Shown: positions 56,601 to 64,000 of the stretch, in pieces | How the letters are laid out: the number at the start of each line of letters is the position of its first letter | Position numbering within the stretch: position 1 is the first letter of the stretch | From: Charina bottae | Lineage: Eukaryota > Chordata > Lepidosauria > Squamata > Charinaidae | Reading direction: 5' to 3' | Length of the DNA: 64,000 nt | NCBI GenBank assembly: GCA_023362775.1 | Contig: JALMGJ010000004.1 | Coordinates: forward strand, 49,470,298 to 49,534,297 | Made by a program: the position numbers and the translations under genes | Notes under the pieces: model-generated | The model's input: only the letters and a program-made list of their open reading frames with translations | Databases searched by the model: none | Told to the model about the DNA's origin: nothing

Positions 56601-59600
56601 ATTCCTAGATAGGGAACATAGAATAATAAAGCCTACTGTAGCAAGCTCTAACAGATGCATTACTAGCTCTCACAAGGGTGGTGGTGGTGGAGTTATACTG
56701 GTTTCCAGGAAAGAATAGTGAGTATGTGAAGATTCCTTGCAAAGGAGGACTGAGATTTGGTTAAAGCTAAAGACACTTAGTCTAGAATGGAAATATACTT
56801 TTGGATGATCTGATTGCCAGGATTTTTATTATTATGGTTGGTCACAAAGTCAGCCAGACGTTTAGACTGGATTTGGCATTTTTATCCACCTATCGAGTCC
56901 TTTCCAAGGACTTGGGATAAACAGATGTTGTTGTTTGATGGTGTTAAAGGTATCATCGCAGGATGGAAGCTGTTCCAAGTAAAGCTGCCTTTTGCAATTG
57001 ACTGGTGGTGATTTTGTGAATGCCGACGGTGTTCAAGTGGTGCTCCAGATGTTTTGGAATTGCACCCAAGGCGCCTACTACTATTAGTACTACCTTTAGT
57101 GTGTCGCAAAGCGGCGGCGTGGCGTGCACAGCGTGGGCGTGCGTGGTGGCGGCAGCAGCGGCGTGCCATCAGCGCTTCTGCGTTTTAGCGAGGCCGCTGC
57201 CATGTGCCCCCCCGCGCCGCCACGTGCACCCCTGCTGCTGTGCGTGCCGCCGCCACTGCCACCGTTGGTGTGTCGCCAACGGTGGCAGTTTGGAAAGCAC
57301 TGCATTAAAGGAACGTATTTTCCCAACAAAATTGTTACTCTGTCATCATTTTTTTTTTCGAATTCAGAAGCGGTTTCATTCTTAAACCTCATATCTAGCA
57401 ATTCACATATATACTACTACAAAGAAGATACTGTAAAATAATGTGCAGTTAAAATCCACTTAAAAGAAATCATGGAGCATGACGACAACGTTTAGGATAT
57501 ACACTGAGTCAAGTATCTAAACCTAAACTGTGGAATCATTTGTTTTAGAGTACTATGCATTGTTTCATGGACCACTGAATTTATAATCAGTGTAAATGAA
57601 TAAGTCTGTCTTCCTTATCCCTCATAAGTCAGCATAAACTCCCAGAACACGAAGCTCATTAAAAAAAAGTCCACTTTATAAATACCACTACTATCTGGAG
57701 AGCAATAATATACTTTAGATACAGAGCATTAAAAAATTCTACTCTAAGTAAAGAGAATCTCAGCTTTTTGAAATATGAGAGAATGCACAATAATTTTTTT
57801 AAAAAAACTGATGGTTGTATAACTTTTGTAATAGGAGTGATCCAGCACAGCAGACAATAAAATTACTAGACTTTTAATGGCTGCACAACAAAAGGAATTT
57901 TGACACCTCTGTAGTTCAAAATAAAGCAAGCTGGGTCTACTACGGCATTCTCTTGTACAAAAGTATATCTAGTTCTGTCAGCCTTGCGAGGTAGTCCATC
58001 AAGATGCATGCCCAGAAATATTAGCTCTAACTTTATTGTAAGGTTACATTAACAGATTCTAGCAAGTCTCAAAAGTACATCTCTCCTCCCTTGGCTTTAC
58101 AGTCCAACAAACTAGGGAAAGTCCCTTCTGAGATGTTTGCCGTGCCCCTTTTGTTTCTGCAGGTTAAGCTGCCTCTTATCTGACTGTTGTCTAGTCTGCG
58201 GCTCTTCCTCCTGTCTCCCAAGGTCCCACATACCATTACAAGTTCATAAGTTACTTCTAAGGTTGGTACTAACGAAGAAAACCATCCATCCTGTAATGAT
58301 ACCCTCACTGCTTTAATAATACCCAGAAGTGTCAATCACACAAGACATCTACAATATTTCATTAATTTTAACATCAGGAACATTCCATGCCATTTCAGAA
58401 GCCCATTATGAGTGATACTTTTGCCAGAGCAAGTCTTGAAGCATAACACTACATAATTGGTTTTCAAGGCCACAATGCTTCAAAGGTGACATATTAACAC
58501 AAGTTCTTTATATCTGCTGATAGTTATGATCAGCCTAGTTGATATGAGAATTTTTTGCAGTATGCATGAAAATGCAGCATCCAGAATAAGAACTCTAACT
58601 ATACAGACCTGTCCTTTATACTCCACTGCGTTAATTCCTGCATAGAGAGGAATAAAACTGCTGGCTAACAAAGCCTAGAAAACATAGAAAAAAACAGTCA
58701 AAATAAAGGTTTATGAATAATTACTATTATATTTCCTTAATTAAGGAGAAATACTGGATAATAACAACCCTATTTTAATTCATCTTTTGCTTATAATTTT
58801 AATTATTAAATGATGTGTATGTGGCTACATGGGGAGCCACATACACATCATTTAATAAGGGTAGATTCACTCTAGTGTCAAAGTCCAGGTATGTCCAATT
58901 TTTCTACTATTTAAGATCTTCTTTTCAATCCCTTCTTAATTCTGTTTGTCCTGGACCAAGGCACCTACATTGTCTTAGCATGAGAGCTTAAAGATAAACA
59001 ACTATTTCAGTCGTACGCTGTAAAAATTGTGCAGTAAGCATGAAAGAGGAAATCATCTTCACTTCATTATTGATTATTTTGAGATAGAGATTAAGCACAA
59101 AAGAACAGGAAAATCACAATTACTTTAAAAATAATACAATAAATACAAATAAAAATAAAGGCCAGTTGTTAAGATTTCTAGGTTGATTAAGTCATGCATT
59201 TCTGACTATAAATATGCCAACAGTCTTTATTTTTAAAGCAAGGAAAGAAGTGAAGAAAATGAAGAGCTTGCAGGCCAAAACTATTAAAACCTAAACTCTT
59301 AAGACCCTGGAGACAATTGTGTGCTTTCACTTATAGAAGTAATATGCAACTTTCCTACCTTAATAAGATCTTCCCTGGAGGCAAAATTTGAAAGCAAATA
59401 ATTTTTTCCATTTTTAGTACTAGTGACTGATACAAAGAGGCGATTTTCTGCGATCTCATGGGCATTAGGGGGGAGGATTGAATCAATGTAGCCCCTATGG
59501 AAAAACAGAATAATAAACATTAATCAGCCTTAATAATTAAACAACTTCTAAATAATTTAGGAAGAAAAGAATGCTGTATTCCCCCAGAGTTATTATCACA

Positions 59601-59794
59601 AACGATGCACACAAAATCTCCTAGGTACCATTTATTGGAGAGTTTACAGGAAACCAAATTTGGCAGTATATTTGTAAAAAAATAACTTACAATCCTTACC
59701 TAAGTTTTGTCATGAGATCATAGCCAGGTGTTAATGCTCCAAAATATAATTTTCTAGTATCTTCAGCAAGTTGGTAGGTAATATTTGTACATTT
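50508..59794 (-). CDS. PNPLA4: PNPLA4, patatin-like phospholipase domain protein 4 (partial; five C-terminal exons)
   Basis: Five minus-strand exons splice in frame: 59794-59700, 59494-59359, 58674-58609, 55621-55469 and 50639-50508 (stop TAG at 50510-50508). Together they encode 193 residues that resemble the C-terminal three quarters of vertebrate PNPLA4 (human about 253 aa). Landmarks in order are TPGYDLM, SILPPNAHE, SREDLIK, FIPLYAG, the patatin DGG motif in WIDGGLTNG, VAKQDIM and the terminus LLKENWFE. All introns are GT-AG and phases match. PNPLA4 is a patatin-family lipid hydrolase reported to act on retinyl esters and acylglycerols through a Ser-Asp dyad. The Asp of DGG is visible here; the GxSxG serine belongs to N-terminal exons not found in the window, presumably beyond 64000. 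Reading frames are intact, so this looks like a functional gene rather than a pseudogene. The introns are repeat-rich. Confidence 0.93.
50814..51106. mobile_element. Non-autonomous hAT transposon with CCAAT/GC units
   Basis: The element 50822-51098 (277 bp) has termini CAGGGGTGGGGAACC and GTTCTGCACCCCTG and an exact 8-bp TSD GCTTAGAA at 50814-50821 and 51099-51106, the hAT signature. The body holds two CCAAT boxes (50912, 50951; 39-bp spacing) in GGCGGGAGCCAATCAC context and a third GC-box unit without CCAAT. It lies in a PNPLA4 intron. No transposase. Confidence 0.9.
51107..51727. other. PNPLA4 intron, no element identified
   Basis: AT-rich intronic sequence. Confidence 0.45.
51728..52008 (-). 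mobile_element. Solo LTR, copy 1
   Basis: 271 bp (51733-52003), minus-strand start TGTAATAGTATGTGGG and end GGAAGGCTGATA, flanked by AATAT on both sides. An AATAAAG polyadenylation-like signal lies in the 3' third (TTATAATAAAGTAGAATTAG). Colinear with 57976-58240. No internal retroviral or Gypsy genes nearby, so superfamily is not assigned. Confidence 0.75.
52009..53211. other. PNPLA4 intron, no element identified
   Basis: AT-rich; nothing recognised. Confidence 0.45.
53973..54309 (-). repeat. tRNA-derived SINE block inserted in copy B
   Basis: TCTCTGGATAG occurs on both sides (53962-53972 and 54310-54320). The SINE reads on the minus strand from CCTCGTGTGGCACAGAGTGG and GAGTTCGATCCCAGC (B-box-like), through CTTCCATCCTTCCGAGGTC and GGCAATGGCAAACCACC, to CTCGGTGCTTGCACAGGGG. 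An (AATT)n stretch lies between the head and the right TSD. Confidence 0.8.
54340..54693 (+). CDS. Small basic ORF of the non-autonomous L1-like family (copy B)
   Basis: 117 codons starting MEEEQVLPEKAELKVELQMT. The middle (NFSILDLQKRLVKALKNL, RDRGEMKINQVLQHYL) looks helical and the C-terminus IVRSKRKKYKLGLFDQG is very basic. The C-terminal three quarters recur in copy A with conservative substitutions. No known domain recognised. A nucleic-acid-binding role is guesswork from charge. Confidence 0.45.
   Translation: MEEEQVLPEKAELKVELQMTGCKNDMEKYVTPDIQKKPDDVLIIKRDIQTKNKESDLDNFSILDLQKRLVKALKNLTRRDRGEMKINQVLQHYLNGLKITIVRSKRKKYKLGLFDQG
55070..55465. other. PNPLA4 intron, no element identified
   Basis: AT-rich intronic sequence next to the DGG exon. 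Confidence 0.45.
55469..55621 (-). CDS. PNPLA4: PNPLA4 exon carrying the DGG catalytic motif
   Basis: The acceptor is CCACTAG, the donor ATG|GTGAGT. The exon has 153 nt, 51 codons, opening KWIDGGLTNG. The Asp of DGG is the second member of the patatin Ser-Asp dyad. It continues GRTVTISPFCGRLDICPQ and ends VAKQDIM. Confidence 0.95.
55625..56838. other. PNPLA4 intron, no element identified
   Basis: Unassigned AT-rich sequence. Confidence 0.4.
56840..57105 (-). pseudogene. R4/Dong-like LINE C-terminal (restriction-like endonuclease side) fragment
   Basis: The minus-strand frame reads IVVGALGAIPKHLEHHLNTV then GIHKITTSQLQKAALLGTAS, resembling the C-terminal region after the restriction-like endonuclease in R4/Dong-type LINEs. 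Later codons contain stops. Family assignment is from memory of the motif. Confidence 0.55.
57106..57302 (-). mobile_element. CpG-rich hAT-like end with terminal hairpin
   Basis: The minus strand starts CAGTGCTTTCCAAACTGCC, a hAT-like terminus, next to a perfect 14-bp hairpin (57255-57268 with 57276-57289, 7-nt loop). The rest is very GC- and CpG-rich and ends with GCGACACACTAAAGG, echoing GGCGACACACC near the start. It abuts the R4-like fragment. Confidence 0.45.
57303..57970. other. PNPLA4 intron, no element identified
   Basis: AT-rich unassigned sequence. Confidence 0.4.
57971..58245 (-). mobile_element. Solo LTR, copy 2
   Basis: 265 bp (57976-58240) with canonical TG...CA ends on the minus strand (TGTAATGGTATGTGGG to GCAAGGCTGACA) and an exact 5-bp TSD AGTTC at 57971-57975 and 58241-58245. 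AATAAAG lies in the same relative place as in copy 1. Located in the intron upstream of the DGG exon, same orientation as PNPLA4. Confidence 0.85.
58609..58674 (-). CDS. PNPLA4: PNPLA4 short exon with FIPLYAG
   Basis: A 66-nt exon of 22 codons, ALLASSFIPLYAG then INAVEYKGQ. The acceptor is TTTTCTAG; the donor is CAG|GTCTGT, whose +3 to +5 positions fit the donor consensus poorly. The reading frame joins the flanking exons without a break. Confidence 0.92.
58803..58858. repeat. Perfect 24-bp hairpin
   Basis: Arms 58803-58826 and 58835-58858 are exact reverse complements around the 8-nt loop ACATGGGG; the stem includes ATGATGTGTATGTGGCT. Located in a PNPLA4 intron. Confidence 0.9.
59359..59494 (-). 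CDS. PNPLA4: PNPLA4 exon with SILPPNAHE
   Basis: The acceptor is CCATAG at 59496-59495 and the donor AAG|GTAGGA at 59359/59358. The exon has 136 nt; its first base completes the split Arg codon. It encodes a 45-residue stretch with SILPPNAHE, AENRLFVSVT and FASREDLIK, characteristic of PNPLA4. Confidence 0.93.
59700..59794 (-). CDS. PNPLA4: PNPLA4 exon (residues about 61-92 of the human protein)
   Basis: The acceptor is a polypyrimidine tract ending TTTTTTCAG before 59794; the donor is CTTAG|GTAAGG at 59700/59699. The exon has 95 nt, phase 0 start, and leaves two bases of an Arg codon. It reads NITYQLAEDTRKLYFGALTP then GYDLMTKL, matching the PNPLA4 segment ahead of the SILPP motif. Confidence 0.92.
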
Positions 59795-60031
59795 CTGAAA
59801 AAAAGAGTCAAATGCCAAATTATATGATTGATAGTACATACAGCTCATTTCAGTAGATTAATCTATTTAATTATACTAAACATTTAACTGGCCTTTTAAC
59901 ATGTTTATGTGTATAGATGGATAGACATACAGACACCAGGAATGCAGCTTCTGGGTCTCTTTTTATATACTCCAAATATTTAAGATTGTATCAGCGTTCA
60001 CAATGCTACATATTAATAAACAGGCTTCCTA

Positions 60032-60905
60032 ATTTTGTTGTTGTTCAGTCGTTTAGTCGTGTCCGACTCTTCGTGACCTCATGGACCATAGCACGCCAGG
60101 CCTTCCTGTCCTCCACTGTCTCCCAGAGTTTACTCAAATTCATGTTCGTTACATCGGTGATGCTATCTAACCATCTCATCCTCTGCCGTCCCCTTCTCCT
60201 TTTGCCTTCAGTCTTTCCCAGCATCAGGGTCTTTTCCAGTGAGTCCTCTCTTCGCATTAGGTGGCCAAAGTATTTGAGCTTCAGCTTCAGTATCTGTCCT
60301 TCCAATGAGCAGTCAGGGTTGATTTCCTTTAGGATTGACTGATTTGACCTCCTTGCAGTCCAAGGGACTCTCAAGAGTCTTCTCCAGCACCACAGTTCGA
60401 AAGCATCAATTCTTCGGCGCTCAGCCTTCCTTATGGTCCAACTCTCACAGCCATACATTACTACTGGGAAAACCATAGCTTTAACTATACGGACCTTTGT
60501 CGGCAAGGTGATGTCTCTGCTTTTTAATATGCTGTCTAGGTTTGCCATAGCTTTCCTCCCAAGGAGCAAGCGTCTTTTAATATCATGGCTGCAGTCACCA
60601 TCTGGGGTGATATTGGAGCCCAAGAAAATAAAATCTGTCACTGCTTCCATTTCTTCCCCTTCTATTTGCCAGGAAGTGATGGGACCAGATGCCATGATCT
60701 GAGCTTTTTAATGTTGAGTTTCAAGCCAGCTTTTGCACTTTCCTCTTTCACCCTCATCAAGAGGCTCTTTAGTTCCTCTTCACTTTCTGCCATTAGGGTG
60801 GTATCATCTGCATATCTGAGGTTGTTGATATTTCTCCCGGCAATCTTAACTCCGGCTTGTGATTCATCCAGCCTGGCATTTCTCATTATGTACTCTGCAT
60901 ATAAG
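60032..60905 (-). mobile_element. BovB (RTE) LINE, 5'-truncated
   Basis: The 3' terminus on the minus strand is CACGACTAAACGACTGAACA before AACAACAAAAT at about 60032-60060. Coding sequence begins inside the RT near 60905. BovB is the element class known for horizontal transfer between squamates and ruminants. Confidence 0.93.
60045..60905 (-). pseudogene. BovB reverse transcriptase C-terminal half (frameshifted)
   Basis: The first frame reads GRNINNLRYADDTTLMAESE (catalytic YADD present) and LMRVKEESAKAGLKLNIKK. It shifts near 60695 into MASGPITSWQIEGEEMEAVT, FIFLGSNITPDGDCSHDIKR, CESWTIRKAERRRIDAFELW and RRGRQRMRWLDSITDVTNM. One frameshift plus the missing N-terminus inactivate it. Confidence 0.93.
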
Positions 60906-60970
60906 TACAGTATATAAATATATAATATATATATAAGTATATAATATATAAGTATATAAGTATATAAATA
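60903..60970. repeat. (TATA)n-rich tract
   Basis: ATATAAATATATAATATATA-type sequence at the BovB 5' truncation point. Confidence 0.8.
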
Positions 60971-61263
60971 AGGCTTCCTAATTAGAAGATAGTTAAGAAA
61001 ATGTAAGTGTGAGCCCATACAACTGGACCCCTGTTTATATAAGAAAAATCACAGAATTAAGAAAACATATATCCCCCAATAGGGAAAGGTCCAAAATCAT
61101 GTCACTATTCTATCCCGCTCAGTGGTTAAAGAACCATTTTAAAAACTTTTTTTTAAGTGCAGTCTCTGATCATTAAAGGTGTCTGCCCTACATATATCAG
61201 ATATGTACATACGTTATGAGTTTCTTTTTCTTAGAAAACCCTATGTATCAAAGTACAACACAT

Positions 61264-61477
61264 ATGGGCTAGAAACCATAAGACTGAGAGTTCTAGCCCC
61301 GCCTTAGGTATGAAAGCCGGCTGGGTGACCTTGGGCCAGTCACTCTCTCTCAGCCCAACTCACCTCACAGGGTTGTTGTTATGGGGAAAATAGGAGGAGG
61401 AAGGAGTATTAGGTATGTTCGCCGCCTTGGGTTATTTATAAAAATAATAAAGGTGGGATAGAAAATAAATAAATAGA

Positions 61478-61508
<31 letters not shown>

Positions 61509-61510
61509 AT
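61264..61510 (+). repeat. MIR-like CORE SINE, 5'-truncated
   Basis: GGCTAGAAACCATAAGACTG, GGGTGACCTTGGGCCAGTCA, TCACCTCACAGGGTTGTTGT, TTCGCCGCCTTGGGTTATTT, then (AAAT)n. Same family as 9397-9650. Confidence 0.8.
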
Positions 61511-61525
61511 GCATTGTTACCATTA

Positions 61526-61854
61526 AAGGTAAAGGTTCCCCCCGCACATTTGTGCAGTCGTGTCCGACTCTAGGGGGCGGTGTTTGCCTCCGTTTGTTAG
61601 CCAAAGAGCCAGTGTTGTCCGAAGACACTTCCACGGTCATGTGGCTGGCATGACGCACACGGAACGCTGTTACCTACCTACCAATGTGGTACCTATTAAC
61701 CTACTTGCATTTGCATGCTTTCGAATTTCTAGGTTGGCAAGAGCTGGAGCTAGTGCGGGAGCTCACTCCGTCATGCGGGGCTAGGGATTCAAACCTCTGA
61801 ACTTGCGATCTTCTGATCCACAAGCCTGGCATCTTACCCACTGAGCCACCACGC
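61526..61854 (-). repeat. Sauria SINE
   Basis: The minus strand runs from GCGTGGTGGCTCAGTGGG through GCAAGTTCAGAGGTTTGAAT and TAGAAATTCGAAAGCATGC to the ACCTTTACCTTT tail. Confidence 0.9.
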
Positions 61855-62045
61855 AAATCCTGTACTTCTCAATAAAAAAATAATTGTGGCAGGAGATGCG
61901 GGTAGATATCTGTCCCTCATCATGCTTTTTTTATTTTTGCCCTTGCAAAAGACAACTGTAATTGCTAAAAAAAATAGGTTTGGGGAAGAAGTGATAGAAC
62001 TGGGGGAAAATATGCTTTAAAATTGAATGAATCATACCATTAAGT

Positions 62046-62356
62046 AAAAGGTAAAGGTTCCCCTGCACAGTTGTGTCCAACTCTAGGGGCCGGTGCTTAT
62101 CTCCATTAGCCGAACAGCCAGCGTTGTCCGAAGACGCTTCCACGGTCATGTGGCCGGCATGACGCAGAACGCTGTTACCTACCCACCGAAGTGGTACCTA
62201 TTAATCTACTTGCATTTGCATGCTTTCGAACTGCTAGGTTGGCAAGAGCTGGGGCTAGTGCGGGAGCTCTCTCCGTCATGTGGGAGTGAGCCTCTGAACT
62301 TGTGATCTTGCGATTGACAAGCCTGGCGTCTTACCCGCTGAGCCGCCATGCCCCTT
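62046..62356 (-). repeat. Sauria SINE
   Basis: Same orientation as the copy at 61526, from GGGGCATGGCGGCTCAGCGG to AACCTTTACCTTTTAC, with a small deletion in the head region. Confidence 0.88.
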
Positions 62357-62369
62357 ATTGTTACCATTA

Positions 62370-63940
62370 CTGATAAATTAAGTAGAATTCATTATGTTCC
62401 TACTCACAACCATCATAATTTTGATGAAAGAATAAGATTATTCATACTGGTAGAATTCATTGTTAAAAAAAAGCGGTTTATCACTACAAAAAAAGACCTA
62501 CCTATCTCAGGATCTAGATAACCTAAGCTAAAGTAAATGAAAATCAAAATGGAAGCAAAGAAAGACTTCTGAAATCACGCTTATAGCTGTGGTAAAGAAA
62601 AAGAAAAGCCACAGAGACAAAGGACAAAGGTCTGTTGTTGCTTTTATAATATAATAGTTTATTATAAGGTCTAAATACTGCCAATAGCTTATCCATTTAT
62701 ATAATTATAACTTACATATTTTGATGCCTGCTTGTCCAACTTCATATGCTGATTGTAAAAACAGGCAGAAATATTCATATTTTTCTTATAATTAGTATTT
62801 ATCCCATATTTCAAATATTCATGATAATGATATATCAAAAGCTGCTAATTTATTTGCAGTTAACTAAGAACTACTTCTATTTTACTGAAATATTTCATGA
62901 TGCCTGAAATTTTTGTCCAGCTAAAGAGCAGTTGCTGAACTATAAAGGATTTTGATGACCAAAGGAGATCCTGGAATTTATGGAAAGAATCATACAGCTT
63001 TAAATCAAAGAAAACTATGGATGACAATGTTTAGCTACTTTAATGCCACAGACTTTGAAGATGTAATTTATTAAGATAAATCCTCATAAAAATGCAAAAC
63101 CAGCTTTAACAGCTGCAGGTAGCATATGGGCAATCCCGGTGACACTGGAATTTTAAGAGAAAGTTGGTTAAACAGCAGTGATTTCCACCACTGACTTCCA
63201 ACACCTTTAAAAGGATGTGACCAGGGTAGTCACAGAAGTCTTAGATGAAATATGACCCAGAGATCGAAGCATGGTCAACTGATTTACAGGTTAACTAAAC
63301 AATAAGCTCAGCGCATAAATCCTTAGCAGATGCAGTTGAGCTAGGCTGGAGTGAAACCTGGCAATATTACTAAGTCCAATGAAATACAAAGTAAATAAAA
63401 TCATATTGTAACATATAGAACAAAGTGAAACTTACTATGCAGATGCTCCCCAAGTTACATAACCTGATTTTTTGGTAACATTTCCATTTCTAGCCTAACT
63501 TGTGCGCACATACACACCATTTTTAGGATCACACCTTGTCCTCTCAGCAGTCACCTCCACTTCCTATCACTTACCTGCCCTTCTTGCTACAGCCATTCAT
63601 GTACACTTTGGCCACCCAATCAACCTGTTGGTTTCTCCCCCCGCCTGCTTTTTATAATATTTTCTTTCCATAGTTACCTTTTTTGGAAACACTTTGGAAA
63701 TCTTTTCCTTTCAGAGAGGTATCATTTACACGACAGTCATAAAGCTGTCTGCAGTTCTGATGGGATGAATTCCCAACTCAACTTCTGTCCCTAACTAAAA
63801 TTGTGTCCCATTCAAATTCCTATTCTGATTAATATAATGGACAACATTATATCTTGGGATACACAACCAGTTCTTAAAACCTAGGATTTATAATGCAAGT
63901 TGCAAATGACACATCTGTTGGAAATTATCATCCAACGTTA
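62370..63940. other. No gene seen
   Basis: AT-rich. Searched by eye on the minus strand for the PNPLA4 GxSxG exon and not found. Confidence 0.45.
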
Positions 63941-63943
63941 TTT

Positions 63944-64000
63944 GTTGTTTATTCGTTTAGTCGCTTCCGACTCTTCGTGACTTCATGGACCAGCCCACGC
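63944..64000 (-). mobile_element. Start of a second BovB 3' end (cut by window)
   Basis: TTGTTTATTCGTTTAGTCGC, TTCCGACTCTTCGTGACTTC and ATGGACCAGCCCACGC match the BovB 3' terminus seen at 60040-60100. Confidence 0.8.

Noticed and set aside
57096..57441. GC-rich frames resembling Cys/Arg/Pro-rich proteins
   Set aside because: Compositional effect of a CpG-rich transposon end; frames do not continue into flanking sequence as exons.
63560..63610. Possible minus-strand exon end before CTTACCTGCC
   Set aside because: Has a donor-like GTAAG but upstream codons do not resemble the PNPLA4 N-terminus and no acceptor is evident.
1..64000. CRISPR arrays, operons, phage or prokaryotic elements
   Set aside because: None present; repeats are all eukaryotic interspersed or simple repeats.

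Overview
This is vertebrate nuclear DNA, AT-rich and dominated by interspersed repeats. The repeat spectrum points to a squamate reptile (lizard or snake): several Sauria-type tRNA SINEs with BovB-like tails, a BovB/RTE LINE, L2/CR1-group LINEs ending in (AAATA)n, classic CR1 fragments, L1 relatives, MIR-like CORE SINEs, hAT and TA-flanked DNA transposons, and Penelope-like elements (PLEs). No bacterial, phage or CRISPR features are present. All alignments here were made by eye.

Only one host gene is recognisable. Five exons of PNPLA4 (patatin-like phospholipase domain containing 4) lie on the minus strand between 59794 and 50508, giving the C-terminal 193 residues including the catalytic DGG motif and the stop codon. 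The N-terminal part with the GxSxG nucleophile must lie beyond the right edge. The PNPLA4 introns hold two solo LTRs, a non-autonomous L1-like element, a hAT element, an R4/Dong-like LINE remnant and a 24-bp perfect hairpin.

Layout: 0-10 kb holds a U2 snRNA fragment, two PLE insertions, a hAT element and a 1.49-kb L1-like non-autonomous element. 10.8-16.8 kb is a cluster of TIR transposons carrying a 40-bp CCAAT-box/GC-box tandem array, a long pyrimidine microsatellite, an internally deleted L1, a (TTTTA)n expansion and a composite SINE nested in a MIR-like SINE. 19.9-28.3 kb holds CR1 and two L2/CR1-group LINEs in opposite orientation. 28.6-31.2 kb is a CR1 split by another LINE that is itself split by Sauria SINEs. 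38.6-39.2 kb has a PLE fragment abutting a 217-bp palindrome. 40.6-44.7 kb is an L1-like element with target-site duplications, interrupted by a 1.5-kb PLE palindrome. 45-50 kb is LINE ends, SINEs and microsatellites. 50.5-59.8 kb is PNPLA4. 60-64 kb holds BovB and Sauria SINEs.

The strongest unusual signal is architectural. Two insertions from different PLE families (5051-5273 and 43029-44523) share one plan: target-site duplication, a 33-nt one-sided tail, a perfect inverted repeat (87 bp and 727 bp), a 12-16 nt spacer, and target-site duplication. Hammerhead-ribozyme-like cores lie in the arms, and the larger copy has two identical intact GIY-YIG endonuclease ORFs. Other leads are a ~1.48-kb L1-like non-autonomous family with a recurrent small basic ORF, and a promoter-like CCAAT/GC-box array shared by unrelated DNA transposons.
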